Source: Steromphala cineraria
Taxonomy: Eukaryota > Mollusca > Gastropoda > Trochida > Trochidae
Length of the DNA stretch: 64,000 nucleotides
Assembly (NCBI GenBank): GCA_916613615.1
Contig: OU744721.1
Location: 74,157,060 to 74,221,059, forward strand
Direction: 5' to 3'
Below the pieces are notes generated by a model. That model searched no databases. It was given only the letters and a program-made list of their open reading frames with translations, and had not been told where the DNA came from. Below, piece by piece: positions 46,063-59,252 of this stretch; position 1 is the first letter of the stretch; the number at the start of each line of letters is the position of its first letter. The position numbers and the translations under genes are program-made.

Positions 46063-48144
46063 ATAGTCCGTCAACCTAACTTTTGGAACACGGTTTTTTG
46101 AAAGTTACATCTATACAACACAATTCATGAAACTTCAATAGGCTTACCCCATAATTATATAGAGCGACCTAATATGGTGTTGAATTTCTTAATTTCATCT
46201 CAGCTTTTAAAGATGTTACTTAAGAAACTATCATTTGGGTTTTCTAACAACAGTGACATTTTCGCAGGGGAGTACTGGCAAGTACTGGAATAGCTAACAA
46301 CAATGTCACAATGTGTGTCAACCTGTTATTTACTGAAAATGCACGTGCACTTCAAGGGGAGCGAGTGTGACGTCACATGTAGTTTTTAGTCGGGAATATG
46401 CTTTGCAAAGACGCACGGGAGATAATAAAGAAATGCATTTTTCAAGAAAGAAACCATTATTTTCTCTTCACTGCTATACTAAACGTACTCTAAATGCCAC
46501 CAATATTTCCAAAACAACACTTCATCGTATCATCTCCCTTGACAGGGAAAAGACTGCAGAGGAGTCAGACACTGAAATCCCACAGGGGTCGGGGACCATC
46601 TCAAAACGTCCTAAGAAAGGTAAAATAGATAGTTTCGATAGGAGAGTTGTGAGGGATGTAATTCGGCGCTTGCATAAGTCAAATGAGTCAGTTTCTTCCC
46701 GGAAGTTAAAAAAGATACTGAAGGACGATCATGATATCCATATTTCTAAATATACCTTATGCAAGTTATTGCTTAAATATGGATACAGATTCAAAAGGTT
46801 GAGCAATCAAAAATTGACCCTATGTGAGAGAGGCGACATCATAGCAATGAGAGCTCGATATCTAAAGAAGATACGTAAGAAGAGAGAGGAAGAGCATGAC
46901 ATTGTGTATCTTGACGAGACGTGGGTTAATGCTAACCATACCTCATCTTACCAATGGCAGCACCCAGAAGCAGGGAACAACAGAAAAATACCTCTTGGAA
47001 AAGGGGAAAGACTTATAATCCTTCATGCAGGCTCTCAAGAGGGTTTTCTTCCTGGGTGTGATCTTGTTTTTAGGGCAAAATCCAAGGATGGAAGAGATTA
47101 CCACACTGAAATGAATTCAACAGTATTTACAGAGTATGTTACAGAGCAACTGATTCCGGCATTAAGTGATAACTCTGTGATTGTGATGGACAATGCACCT
47201 TATCACAGTTGCATTGACCCCCTGGATAAGTGTCCAACTACAGCTTCAAGAAAGGGTGATATGATAGCTTGGCTTGACAAACATGGCATTGATCATCCGC
47301 AAAAAACAACTAAGGCAGAGTTGTACAAAATAATTTTTAGCAAAAAGCCAGCTCCAATTTATAAAATTGACAATTTGCTGAAACGGTATGGCCATGAAGT
47401 TATACGCCTCCCGCCTTATCACTGTGATCTAAATCCAATAGAACTTGTATGGGGTCACCTTAAAAGTAAGTTGCACAGAAGAACAAATCCTTCAAATTGA
47501 CAGACGTCAAACGTATAGTCATTGAGGAAATTTGTAATGTTCCAGTAAATTTGTGGAAGAATTGTGTAGATCACGTCGTGAAAGTGGAAGAACAGTATTG
47601 GCAGAAGGATGGTTTACAAACAAGGACTGTTAGACCTATGATCATAGATTTGAACTCTGAATCTGACACAGACATTGAAGTTGGCGCTTCCAGTATATCC
47701 GCTTCTGAAAATGAACATTAAACGTAAGTTTATCTTTTTTTCTGAAATGAGGTAAGATAATTCGATGAATCACTGATGTTTACCTTTCAAAACTAATGAG
47801 TAGTGAAAATCTGTACAAAATTGAGATACGTTTCTTGAAACGACCCCTTCTTGCCGTGTCCTTTCAAAATCACAATGCTCACGTGCGACACACATTGTGA
47901 CATTGTTGTTAGCTATTCCAGTACTTGCCAGTACTCCCCTGCGAAAATGTCACTGTTGTTAGAAAACCCAAATGATAGTTTCCTAAGTAACATCTTTAAA
48001 AGCTGAGATGAAATTAAGAAATTCAACACCATATTAGGTCGCTCTATATAATTATGGGGTAAGCCTATTGAAGTTTCATGAATTGTGTTGTATAGATGTA
48101 ACTTGCAAAAAACCGTGTTCCAAAAGTTAGGTTGACGGACTATA
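46063..48144 (+). mobile_element. IS630/Tc1/mariner-type DNA transposon with ~260-bp inverted repeats
   Basis: About 2.08 kb is bounded by long, near-identical inverted repeats (about 46063-46321 and 47884-48144) that start TTATAGTCCGTCAACC on both sides. The TATA at each tip fits a TA target duplication, though the exact end is ambiguous. It carries one transposase gene in two frames. The high identity of the repeats and the single frameshift suggest recent activity. It lies about 1 kb upstream of the start of the multi-lectin gene. Confidence 0.88.
46367..47721 (+). pseudogene. Transposase (DDE superfamily, long second spacer), one frameshift
   Basis: Residues 1-377 (46367-47500) hold helix-turn-helix segments (TNISKTTLHRI; SKYTLCKLLLKYGYRF) and the catalytic core: first Asp in VYLDETWVN, second Asp in VIVMDNAPYH, and Glu in LNPIELVWGHLK. 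I count 83 residues between the second Asp and the Glu. That is much longer than in Tc1 or mariner, because a basic helical insert (about residues 290-340) sits there. The spacing resembles the DD82E 'Sailor' group reported from molluscs and other animals. The frame stops at 47500 and continues in another frame from about 47497 to 47721 (TDVKRIVIEEI...). This is consistent with loss of one base in the AAA run near 47493 or a sequencing error. Otherwise the gene looks intact. Confidence 0.85.
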
Positions 48145-51100
48145 ACTGTCAACAACCGAAAAAGTAGAAAGTTATATATGTTACAGTTATTATGTTAAGT
48201 CAGTCATTTAGTCAAATGCCTAACAACAACCTTACAACAATCATTATTCGCGTTCTAAAATGAAGGTTTATGTAATTAATTTAAACCAATGCTCCGAAGA
48301 TCCATGACCTGTCGTTGAAGTAGTTTCATAGTTGGTTCAAATCTTACACAAACAGGCCTTTTTGCCTTTTTAATGGTGTCTTTAAAAGTGTGACTAGGAC
48401 AATTCTTTCACACCACCAAAACTGTTTTCAATAGAAGGATGCAAATTTAAATATTTCAGTGAGAAAGTTACTCGCGAATTCATATGCTCCTCAGTGAGGA
48501 GGCAAGTCAGCATTCGATCTTCATGGCAGGTTTATGACGATATCGCCATTTCTTTCAATATGGAACTTATCATTCACATGTACATGTTATGAGCATGTAG
48601 TTAGCACATGTCATCTGAAAGAGAAGACTAATAAAGATGCAATTTCGAGGTGAGGTGGGGTGTGGTGATATGGGGTAAAACGCCCCTCTCATGGGTATTT
48701 CACTTATATAATTAATAACAAAACCAACTATATGACATTTTCCTGTAACAACTGAAAAACAACAGAATTTAAGATGCGGCTAAGTCAATAACACACGCTT
48801 TATGTACACGGGACGAATTACATGTACGTATGAATAATAGAAGGGACCATTTTCCTGTTTCGATCACAAACACCCTTTTCCTTCCTATTGTCACTGTACG
48901 CCATGAACCGATAAGCTTTAAAATGACATTTTTCTGCATCAGTTTGTACTGCTCAATCTTATGACACCATTGATAGATGTTGCTAATGTGACCCCTACAC
49001 TGATTTATTGAGGGAGGTCTTTACACCTTTGTTTATTGAGGGCTATAACATAAACCTTTACGTTCGCAGACAAAGTCCGTATTGACGAAACAATTCACAT
49101 TGACACTTTGCCAAGTTCTCATCGTCAGTATCATCTGTTGTGTTTCATTTGATGTTGAAATCTAGTCAACATTATCGTGTAAACATCGGTTTAGAAATAA
49201 ATCAGATATTTGTTTACTTAGTCACATGTCTCTAATTAACTTGGTTTGATTATCACACACAATAATTCAATTTGTTTCCTAGTTCATACAATGTTTATTT
49301 CTTGTTTATTCTTGTGGATAATGATACACACCAATATCCTTTCCTGGGCATTAAAACCTGACAATACTGTTAAAATTCATGGAATCCAACATGCACATAA
49401 AACAAAACATTCCTTCGCCGAACTGCATTTGAATGTTGTCATAATTCGAAATATTTGACATGTTTCTCATTGCCAGTGGAATGACTCTCTTTAACTCTCA
49501 CTCTTTTGTTTCCACAAGGGACGGCTCATTGAAGCAATGCTTAATGGTGTAACAAGATCCGCTACAATCACAAAACAAATATCTAGAATCGATGCTGCCT
49601 GAAGCCAATACGCTTTGTATCATTATATGGAGAGCTCAACAGCGATATCACGTTTTTGCAATAAGCTTATAACCCATTGTCTAATGTTGCTTGGACTAAA
49701 GGAATGCATTACATGCACGAACGGGTATTATTTGGGATCAGTCTAAACTTAATCACCGCTCATGTTTCTGTTTGCCGTGATAAACACTGAAGGTAGAGGA
49801 AGATAGACTTATGACAAAATTAATCCCCATGTTCTATTAGCCGGCATGAACAAACTGATGCCTTTGTTGGAGCTTATCTGGGCGAGCGACAGCCAGTGTC
49901 TTGCCCGTTAACAGTTGATCTGCTGTCAGCTCCCATCACTTCAAGTAAAGCTGTAAGATTAAGCCACCGTCCGCTGTTGATAGCTCTTCCCAAGTTCAGA
50001 GTAACAAACGTTATTGTTATTGTTGTCGGGAGATTATGTGTATCAGGGGTATTATCGGGATCACTTCATAAACCTGCGTGTTGGAGTTACGTTGACGTGT
50101 TTACTTTATAGAGTTCGAAAACATTTCATGGCTTTTATGATTATGTAATCACACAGATAAGTGACCGCCAGAATTTCAGTATGTACAAGTTTATGAGTTC
50201 GTGCAATACTTTAGAAATTGATAACTTAACTTTTTTTAACCGAGGTTGTCAGGTTGTTGGTAACTGACTTCTGCTACCGAACTTTTTGATAAAATCGCAT
50301 TATTTAGAAAATAATGCGGTTACAATTATACAAATCTGAAAATGCATCTTAAACTTATGTATTTAGTTTTGAAATTGTGTTATAAAATTGGTCTCAAATA
50401 CAACATGACCGTATGCTATAGACAGTGATGACATAACAATAACAACATGGATCAGTTTAATTTAAAATGTTTAAAAAAAAAGTTCGATCTGTGTTTTGTA
50501 TTTCAGTGTCTGCTGTAACAATTACAGCCATATCCGTCGTATCTTTAAGCTTTACCTCATTAAAATGAGCATTGTTCAATTTGCATGCAAACACCGCTAA
50601 CGAATTATGATTAGCTTCATTCATCGAATTCAATATGTATACACTCATTGACCGTTCTTCCAAGGGGTTCGGGGGGAAATAGATATATTGTAACATGCCT
50701 TTGTGCATAAAATAATGACGTGTTGCACTGCTCTTTTTTAAAATCAATACACAACACCTCAGCACAAAACACAGTAGTGACAGCCGGCAATTGTATAGCG
50801 AGTTCCGGTGAGAGGATGGCCCCACTGCTTGATGACTCGACTGTGCCCGGGGGTGTGTGTGAGGGGACGGGCTGATTGTATATGTAGAGTCGTGTCAGCT
50901 GTCCCTCTCTATGAACAATCTACTGCCTCCAGCACCTATATACTCACTAATTGCTGCTATCTAGACCCATCCTTCCTGCTTCCAAACACTTCCAGTTCCC
51001 GATAAGGAGACACATGTGGTTGACTGAAAGTTGAACAGGTTGAAGAGGCAGTAAAATCGTTGTCCACATGCAGACGTTGTCGGTGAACTCGTTAACATAA

Positions 51101-54100
51101 GAACCCAGTCGTGTTCGACTGCAGTAACATAAGTACATACTCTGGTTGACATGTTGCATTTGATAGTTGGTATTTCGGTCCATTAGACGGTCAATTTTGC
51201 ACATCTCTGTGTTATTAGTTTGCATCCGGTGATTCAATAATTTAATAAGTTGATTTTTATCACATTTATAAATATATATATACATGTAAATATATAATTT
51301 AAGGTGCTTATAACGTACGAATAACACTAACACTCTGCCAATTATTCCTCAAAATGATTGTTCCATACTCGTAAATGTTCTTTAATCCGAAACATCTGAG
51401 ATTTAATCTGCTCCTTACTACATTCAGCAATCCCTTTTATTAGTTTTTCATAAATGAATCTTCATCATAATCAGCATTTGCTTTAGGGTGTGAATATGCC
51501 TCTAATACATCAGTAACAAACCACGAATAAAAATGGGGGCTACAACAAGATTAGAACAAGCAATTCAATTACTTGTAGATGAAGATATCTCATGTCCTTC
51601 TTTGCTTTCCTTGAGCAGACCAATAGTACTTCTGTAAAAGCCAAAAGCTACAGACAACAATCGTCAGGAGGAGCGTACAGAAATGCCCAATGTGCTTCTT
51701 CCCTCAAATTATCATAATTGTTAGTTTGCCTACAGGGAGGCGAGATGGTTATTGTATGCAATACAGCCGAGACTGTCCAACTGACCATTAGCAGAATCTT
51801 ACCTTGTGCATAGTTTGACATACAATAACTTTGTAGTAGGGGCAGTGAAACGACTCTTCCATGAAATGATGCATTTTTATATGAAAGTGTTATTTTAATA
51901 CTTTCATGCATTCTATATTCATCGTCTCTGGCACGATGAAATGTCGTTGTTCTCTTTCTTATTGGAAAAGTCTATATGTGACATATAGAGCAAAGTGAAA
52001 ATAAGACCGTTCGATGCCTTCTGAGGGTGTTAAAAAATATATCGTAACAATAGTTGCAATTTATAGGAAAATACAGAAAAAACAGAACGGGTGATACTTA
52101 TATTTCAGATCGAGGTTTTGTATGCAATGTGCTACATTTCAACAGCAGCTTTGGCTTCAATATGAATGGATCGATATACCGCGTCCTATTAGAAACGAAA
52201 AAAGGTATTAAATTAAACAGAATTTTAAGAAATACAAAAAATATTCCTTTATCGTCAGCTCCATCGTCTATGCAATTATTGTCTGTGACTAAATGGAATA
52301 TAAGGAAGCGAGAAAATCTTGTTTTCCCCGCAACAATATTTAACTTGTAATGACAAACTCCCATTTGAATAAGTGAATGGTATTCGAAGAGTTCCTGTGA
52401 TTACAGTAGTGAACAAAGCGTCATCAATATTACCAGATTTTGCCAATCAGAGCATCTATTCGTGTAATTACTGCATTGAAAACTACAGTGCTAACCATGC
52501 ATGTACACGGCTAACCTCTCCCTGACCACACGTTATAATGTATTGATGCTCGCTCACAGCAGTTCCTCTCTTCATGCTATTGTTAGAGCGCCCGTTATCA
52601 GGACCAATATTTCATACATGGCAGGTAAATTGCCTGATACAGGACGTGGTTCTGTGTACTTTGCTGACAATGCAGAATGAGACTTTGCGTGTGGCATTGT
52701 GGCAATCTTAATATAGTGGAATGGTGACAATTAAACCTCCTGACCTTTCGGCTTGTTGGGGAATATACACATAATACATGGCACCAGCTGGATGGATTCG
52801 CTTGTTGGAGATGGAGATATTCCGTGTTTATTTCACAACGATATCTATCAGGACAAGCACTTGTTCGTTTTACACTATGCTGGACAATCATTGCGGCGGA
52901 TTTATTCATGAAAATAGAAAATAGGGCGATAGGGTTTTGGCTTCAGAATGCGTTTGATTTAGCTTGGAAGTAATTGATATCTTTCGTGTTTAGATTTATT
53001 ACTCCGTAACGGTACTGTGAAATTGAAATTGAACAACTTGCATGTAAGAGTTCTTTCCTATTTAAGCGACGTTAACAACAACTAAACCAAAATCGGCATC
53101 AAGCTTTTAAGCCCAAAATGGTATAAGGATTTAGACACTCTTAGCTTGAGTTAAATCGCTAAACATTGGTCCTCTTATTCCCAAGTAGAATCAATTTTGT
53201 GAACTGCATTGTTTCAGAAAAATAGCAGCATCTGGTTGATGATGGTGAGATGGTAACTCATTCTCCATTGTCCCATCTGTCAGGCCTTGACAAAGACATT
53301 TAGCCATGTGAGCAGTTCCCTTAAGGCGAATCAATTCATCTCATTGACCATGAAACACATTTGTAAACGCAACTATTTGTATTCATTATTCCCAAAGAAA
53401 AAATACGTTGTACTTCATACGGCGCTGTAACGCATTAAAGCCGTAATTAATATTCGAATTTAGTTTATTCAGAACACAATTTGGAAGAAATATTTTTGAT
53501 ATCATTCCAGATCTTCAAATAAATACCTTTTCAATTAAATCCAATCGATTCAACCCAAGAATTTTGCGAATTGCCAGGTAATGTATTTATAAGAACCCTC
53601 TACGATGCTCAGCGGAGTTTGTGACTGATGCCATTAGAAATGGATACATCTTTATACGCTCTGTCTCTCGTGTTGAAGAATGCCTCCTTGTAAGACCCCC
53701 AATCGCTGCTTACAACGGCATAACGTCTTCCTTAAGAGACAGACATTAAGATATTGATTTTCAAACAAATAGGTTATCAATGGCATCAAGGTTCAAACAT
53801 AACGCGTCGATAATCGTAAGCAGTTTATTGTCGTACACTTAAAAGATGGCTGTATTTCAAAGTTTCCACAGCAATATGTGAATGATTATTATCTGATATA
53901 GCCTGGAATCGATCTACATGAAAATGCTCTTCCGCACGCCATCACGCCGAGTGATTAGAGGTTCATACCAAGCCACCGGAGGAATCCGCTATCCGGGGAC
54001 GGCAGCGGAACATCTATAAAAATGTTAAAAGCCGTCATGTCTGTTATAACTCATACTAGCGATATAAGAAATAATACATTATGCTGTGCGCTCAGCGAAA

Positions 54101-55399
54101 GTTAATTTGATATTCAGTCAATTTGATATTCAGTCATACTGTCCTACACTTATGGGAACTGTATATTTCTTTGGGGAATGCACTTTAATTACATCTGTCG
54201 GCTGAAATAGGCCTTGTATCTGAGTGAAAATCACTAGAGATTGCTCAGTGTTAGAACGGGGACCAGATGAACTGCAGATTTACATTTCCCATTATTGGGC
54301 AAGAGTGATGCGCCCATCTTGCAGCCTTGACACTTAGTGGTATGCACTGTTGACCTGGCATTAACAAGGCCCTAGTTGCATACGTAATTGAAATGTAGTT
54401 GAATTACCTTCAGAAATATTTAGCAGGCGTATTTCAGGAGATTGCTTTTCTCTAATTATGTGGAATCAGGAGACATCAGTCTCGCCAAATAAACGAAATA
54501 GGATAATCATTGTACATGTATATACAGTAAAAAAGAATTTCAAGGAGGTACTGCTGTTGTTAAAAATATTAGAACAAAACAATGTACCTTTTGTCCTTTT
54601 CATATTTTTACCATCAATCACATGTCTTTCTCTCACGCTCCTCGCTTTAGCTCTATCTATCCTTATTTTAATTTTATATGCGATCTTTTTACGTGTACAA
54701 GTAAATACTCTCTGTCGACATGAAGCATGAAGTAAAAATATACTAACTATCATGATATTAATGAATTATTTTGACTATTGTCTAAACGCTACTGAAGTCG
54801 ACTTTTCTACTGAATTCGACTGCATAAATTGAAAACAGTTCAAAAGCCTTGGAGCTCTAAACCCCTCCAGGACCTTCTCAAGCTAACCAGGTGTTCGTCA
54901 GAGATAAATGCAGACTGTCACTGTAAACTTGTAGGCAGGATCAGTTACAAGACCGCTAACAAGACTCCCGTCTTGGGCAGACTGATAAAAGATTAACCAT
55001 GTTTCAAAGACAAAGACGAATGGACGAGACACACAACAATGACGGTCATTCCCTCGGGTAATTAATTAGTGAGTGCCTACAATCAATAACATTCCGGAAG
55101 AGAGACATGTACACAAGAACTCTTCTAATCGCTTGTACTTATCTAAACTATTCCTCCTCTTTACACTTCACCCACTCGTTTAATCAAGACATCACTTGAA
55201 CGTTTTAAAATACTCTGTCACAGGGTCATGTGAATCTCTCAACAAGTCAAATACCACGACACGTAATTGTAGTAATCAAATAAATCCTTCGTGTACTGGA
55301 CCCTGCACCTTAATTTACCAACAACAAGAGGCTACATCTAAACGAACGTATATTGTATTCTTTCCCTTCATCCAGTACTCACTTATGCATCGATCGCTG
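48145..55399. other. 7.2-kb intergenic region, no gene seen
   Basis: It lies between the DNA transposon and the receptor gene. Short open frames up to about 128 codons occur, but none has a domain, a compatible splice partner or a coding-like composition. An AT-rich (TATATATATA) run lies near 51270. Distal regulatory sequence for either divergent gene could be here but cannot be shown. Confidence 0.5.
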
Positions 55400-55527
55400 A
55401 CTATAGTAGAGCAGCAGCAACAGCTCGAGCGGTGAGCGGCTGAGGAAGGAAGCATTGTAGCGCTGCTGGGTACGCAGCTTGGGAGCGAGGGAGAGAGAGT
55501 GAGGGAGGGAGGAGACAGTCACTCGTC
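55400..55527 (+). promoter_or_regulatory. GC- and GA-rich 5' leader of the receptor gene
   Basis: A short, unusually GC/GA-rich stretch (GAGCAGCAGCAACAGC, then GGGAGCGAGGGAGAGAGAG) comes directly before the ATG, in an otherwise AT-rich region. It looks like a 5' untranslated leader or proximal promoter. No TATA box is obvious. Confidence 0.45.
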
Positions 55528-55947
55528 ATGCGCCGCTACAGTCGGGCCAGGTGGGCCTGGAGACTCGGACTTACCATTGGGAAAACTCTCATACTTTGTG
55601 TCTTTCTAGCTATTGGATTTACACCTGTGTTCACAGCTGAAAGTATAACAATTGGTTACATGACAGGATCTAAAGCTCTTGTAAATGCGAGTAAACTGTA
55701 TAATAAACCCGGTCAGTACATTTCTGGAGCTTTAACTTACGCCATCGACTGTGTAAATAATGATACCACGGTCCTGCCTAATCACACTTTGGAGTTTACA
55801 ATAGCAGAGACGTACGGCAGAGAGCTGCAGAGTATTAAGGAGACAGTTCTACTTCTTAATAATGTGTCTGTGTATCTAGGACCCCAGGAGACATGCAAAC
55901 ACGAGGGTCGGATAGCAGCAGCGTTTAATCGTCCTATGATCTCCTAT
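55528..55947 (+). CDS. First coding exon of a receptor guanylate cyclase-like protein (ANF-receptor ligand-binding domain)
   Basis: The exon has 140 codons from ATG 55528 to a strong donor TAT|GTAAGT at 55948, phase 0. A basic start and a hydrophobic stretch (LILCVFLAIGF) form a signal peptide, with cleavage plausible near the Phe-Thr-Ala before ESITIGYMTG. The mature part has the order of the type I periplasmic-binding ANF-receptor fold: an ITIGYMTG strand, an ISGALTYAID helix, the 'LPNHTLEF' strand, and VYLGPQETCKHEG leading to RPMISY. This order is typical of membrane guanylate cyclases such as insect Gyc76C and nematode GCY proteins. Those receptors bind a ligand outside the cell and make cGMP inside. 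The transmembrane, kinase-homology and cyclase parts must lie beyond the window. Another ANF-receptor protein, such as a natriuretic clearance receptor, is possible. Confidence 0.72.
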
Positions 55948-57984
55948 GTAAGTACCGTCCAACTCTTACGAGTGTCACTGTCGTTCAAATAATGTCACAT
56001 AATGGTCACGAACCACCATCTGGCAGCCGAAAGGTCTGAACTGCGTCGAAATAGAAGTGTAAATGTCAATAACTCTAGATAATTTGAAAGGCATGACGAG
56101 TGGGAAAGTTCAGGCAAATTAAGCACAGTATACCAAGCCCTCAATTCTGGTAATTAAATAGTAACAGCAGGAACAGAAACTAAACATGGATGCAGAATAT
56201 TGTCGATTCTAAACCAACGTATACCAAATGAGTTAAAAGGGCCATCTATTTATAACACTTAATGCAATTTTAGACAATCAAACTGAATTAGATATCCAAG
56301 AAGATTAAAAGGTGATTTCCAGTTGAAATAGGGGCGCGAAATCGACAAAATGCCAGATGTGATCTTCTTAAATTCCTCTCCCTTTATCTGTTAATATTCA
56401 TGACAAGCTGTGCCCGCTACCTCTATTGATGTCCTTGACAGTGTGAAAACCCATTGCCTTCGACTGAAAAAGCGAATCTTCCAATATCGTCTACCTCTTA
56501 AATCGGTTGAGAATTGATAAAATTCATTTTCAACTCACTGTTTCAAATGATTTTCAATTTGAATAACTTAAGAAAGTTCATTGCCATGTTTTTGTTAACC
56601 TTTTTCTCAAAATATCTTTATGACCCAAAGTTTACAATTTTTGCTTTTTAAACAGTAATGAATTTCGTATGTCTATTTTCACAATATCCGGTGAAAATAA
56701 AATAAATACAATGTACCTTACCGAGTGTTTTTTTATGATATTTTTTTATTTTAAATGATGAAGTGCAGGAATGTGAAAAAACAATGTACTCAAATCAAAT
56801 GTTAATAAAACTTTTTTTGTGGTAGGTAATTTCTTATTCCAATATTTCAAAGGAAACGAAAGTTTTTTAAAGCGATCAATCGTACTTGATAAATTATTCC
56901 TCAGAATGTCCCTCTGGACACCCGTGTCTTTACATAATCATTCAACGTTTGGTTAATTGCAACATAGATTGATTGTTCTATTGTTTGAGTGCGTGAATAA
57001 GACGAAGAAAGACAATATAATTACATTCATGCATTATAAAATTAAAACGTTAGATGAATCGTTGGCCATGGATTTCAAAGATACATTAACATTGAAAATA
57101 TACTCAAGTAACCAAAAATCACTTATTATTATTTATAAAATAAATAAGGGCGTCATGCAAATACGCTCCTACTTTCTAATTATAAATTACAAGACATAGA
57201 CTAACCAAATAATAATGAGATGATGAGACGCTTTGTTTAAAAAACACTATTTTTTTCGAGGACATCTTATATTCATTTAAGCAGATCCTCTGAATATTTC
57301 ATGTGGACATTTGAATCATCGCCATACATGTCAGTCGAAGGTCGCACCAGTAACAGCCAACTGACATGAATAATTTGACATATTGAACATAGTATATCAA
57401 AATGAAGAATAACGATTAGCACCAAGATAACGTGAGGTTTGTCCTTGAGATATAACAGATGAAAACACGAATCTATGCTTTATTACTTGAAGAACGTATA
57501 AACAGATTGATTTCAGAAGACTTCGTTGTAATGTGCAATTTGAGTGCCTCAACTGAAAGTCATGAGGTTTGGCGCAGCATATAGATTGTCAAGTTCATCA
57601 AAGAGAGGAATACAATCCAATAGTTCGACCCTCTCACATCGCAATATGCAATATAAAATCTGCGACGCAACTGTTCATATATCAGGGATTGCTCATCTAC
57701 AATATGCTGTGACGCAACTGTTCATCTAGTAACGATTGCTATATCTAATGAATGCATTGAAAGTACATCATCATTAAAGGTCATCAACAAGTCATATGGT
57801 AGCCGGATTCCTGATCGGTCCGCTGATTTGGCCCCAATTAGTGACGGGATCAGGTCCCCTGGGAATATATGGAGATGGGTTGTTGCGAGTCAGTTTGATG
57901 ATTTTGGAGGTCGGGAACAACCATGCCATTTAATTATTGTGTAAGCTTTCTGATGGTTATACAATATACTGTTGGTCAGTGATG

Positions 57985-58236
57985 CCTTTATATCAATATG
58001 CCGGCAATTTTAAATGGAACTATCTGAGGTATGGATTATCAGAAGTTCCCTCATCATACAATTATATTTTTATAAAAGGAACGCCTAGAGACACTTCTTT
58101 AAGAATATATGCCTTTATATCAATATGCCGGCAATCTTAAATGGAACTATCTGAGGTATAGATTATTAGAAGTTCCCTCATCATACAATTCTATTTTTAT
58201 AAAATGAACGCCTAGAAACACTTCTTTAAGAACATA
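57985..58236 (+). repeat. ~125-bp direct tandem duplication
   Basis: GCCTTTATATCAATATGCCG and the following sequence through CTTCTTTAAGAAtATA occur twice back to back (about 57985-58109 and 58110-58236) with few differences. It is a recent local duplication in non-coding DNA. Confidence 0.8.
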
Positions 58237-59100
58237 ATACACATAAATGTTCATATTGTTATATTCATGTTAACAACCTTTTTAAACTCCAACTTTTTTA
58301 CTTTCAAAGCTAATTGTTACTTCTCGTAAAAAAGAAACTTAATATTGTTCAATATACCTAGTTAGCTATTTTCCTATGCTTCGAATATAATTAATAAGTA
58401 TGTATATTGAAATCAACCGACTGCCATTCATACGCATTTAGTCTTTCATTCCAATTATTAATCTAATAATTTATTTCCAGACAGTTACATCTGTTTTGGC
58501 TCACGAGTGATACCAAGGCAATATGACTAGATGATATCTCTTATTTGCACTCAAGCACAGACCCCCAGACACTGCTACTTTTCTTCCCAGCGCATGACCC
58601 TATGTTAATTGTGTATTCTTAAAAGAGGGTAACTCTATAGTCGATTCTTTCTGATGACCATAGCAATCCTTTTTCGTGAATTGGATAATGTTGCACCATT
58701 GATCGCACAGTAGTACCGTGAACAGAGCACAACAGTGGTATTGTACAAAATGTGATTAACTGCTAGAATGATATGTCTGGGACCTGGTTTATTCTCATGT
58801 AATACTAAATCAAGGCTAACATTAGAAGTATATTTCGCACTTACTGTCAACATTCGATATTTCTGGATACTGAAATGAAAATGATTTGTCGAAATAGCAG
58901 TTTGTTCTCATTTCTTTATAAGGCTCTCGGAACGTGATCATGAAATATGTATTAAAGTATTTCACATTATCAAACATTGATAACACTTCGATTGTCAAAT
59001 TAAGAATAAAGACAATTACGACGACAATGCTTTTGATATCAAAGTTGAAAAAACACATACTATCTTCGGGGCAAAATCGCACAGAAAACATTGCATTAAG

Positions 59101-59252
59101 CAGTGTATAAAATCGTTTTGAACCCTAGCCTGTTCTAAAAATTAATTGGTCAATTGTTTAGGGGAAAATAAAGAAAAAGAATTGAGATGGTACCAGTCCT
59201 GACCAAAAAGTAGACATTCAAGGACTGGCGGACGGACCATATTTTAAACACT
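59101..59252. mobile_element. hAT-type MITE, copy 2
   Basis: The same inverted ends (CAGTGTATAAAAT / ATATTTTAAACACT) are flanked by an exact 8-bp direct repeat GCATTAAG (59093-59100 and 59253-59260). This copy is 152 bp long against 194 bp for the copy at 12074. The exact duplication suggests a relatively young insertion. Confidence 0.75.

Noticed and set aside
47913..48155. An 80-codon open frame on the minus strand near the transposon
   Set aside because: It lies inside the right inverted repeat, and the same sequence occurs inverted at the left end. It is repeat sequence, not a gene.
50947..51333. Minus-strand frame of 128 codons in the intergenic region
   Set aside because: Low-complexity start (an AT-rich run translated as alternating Tyr/Ile), no domain and no splice context.
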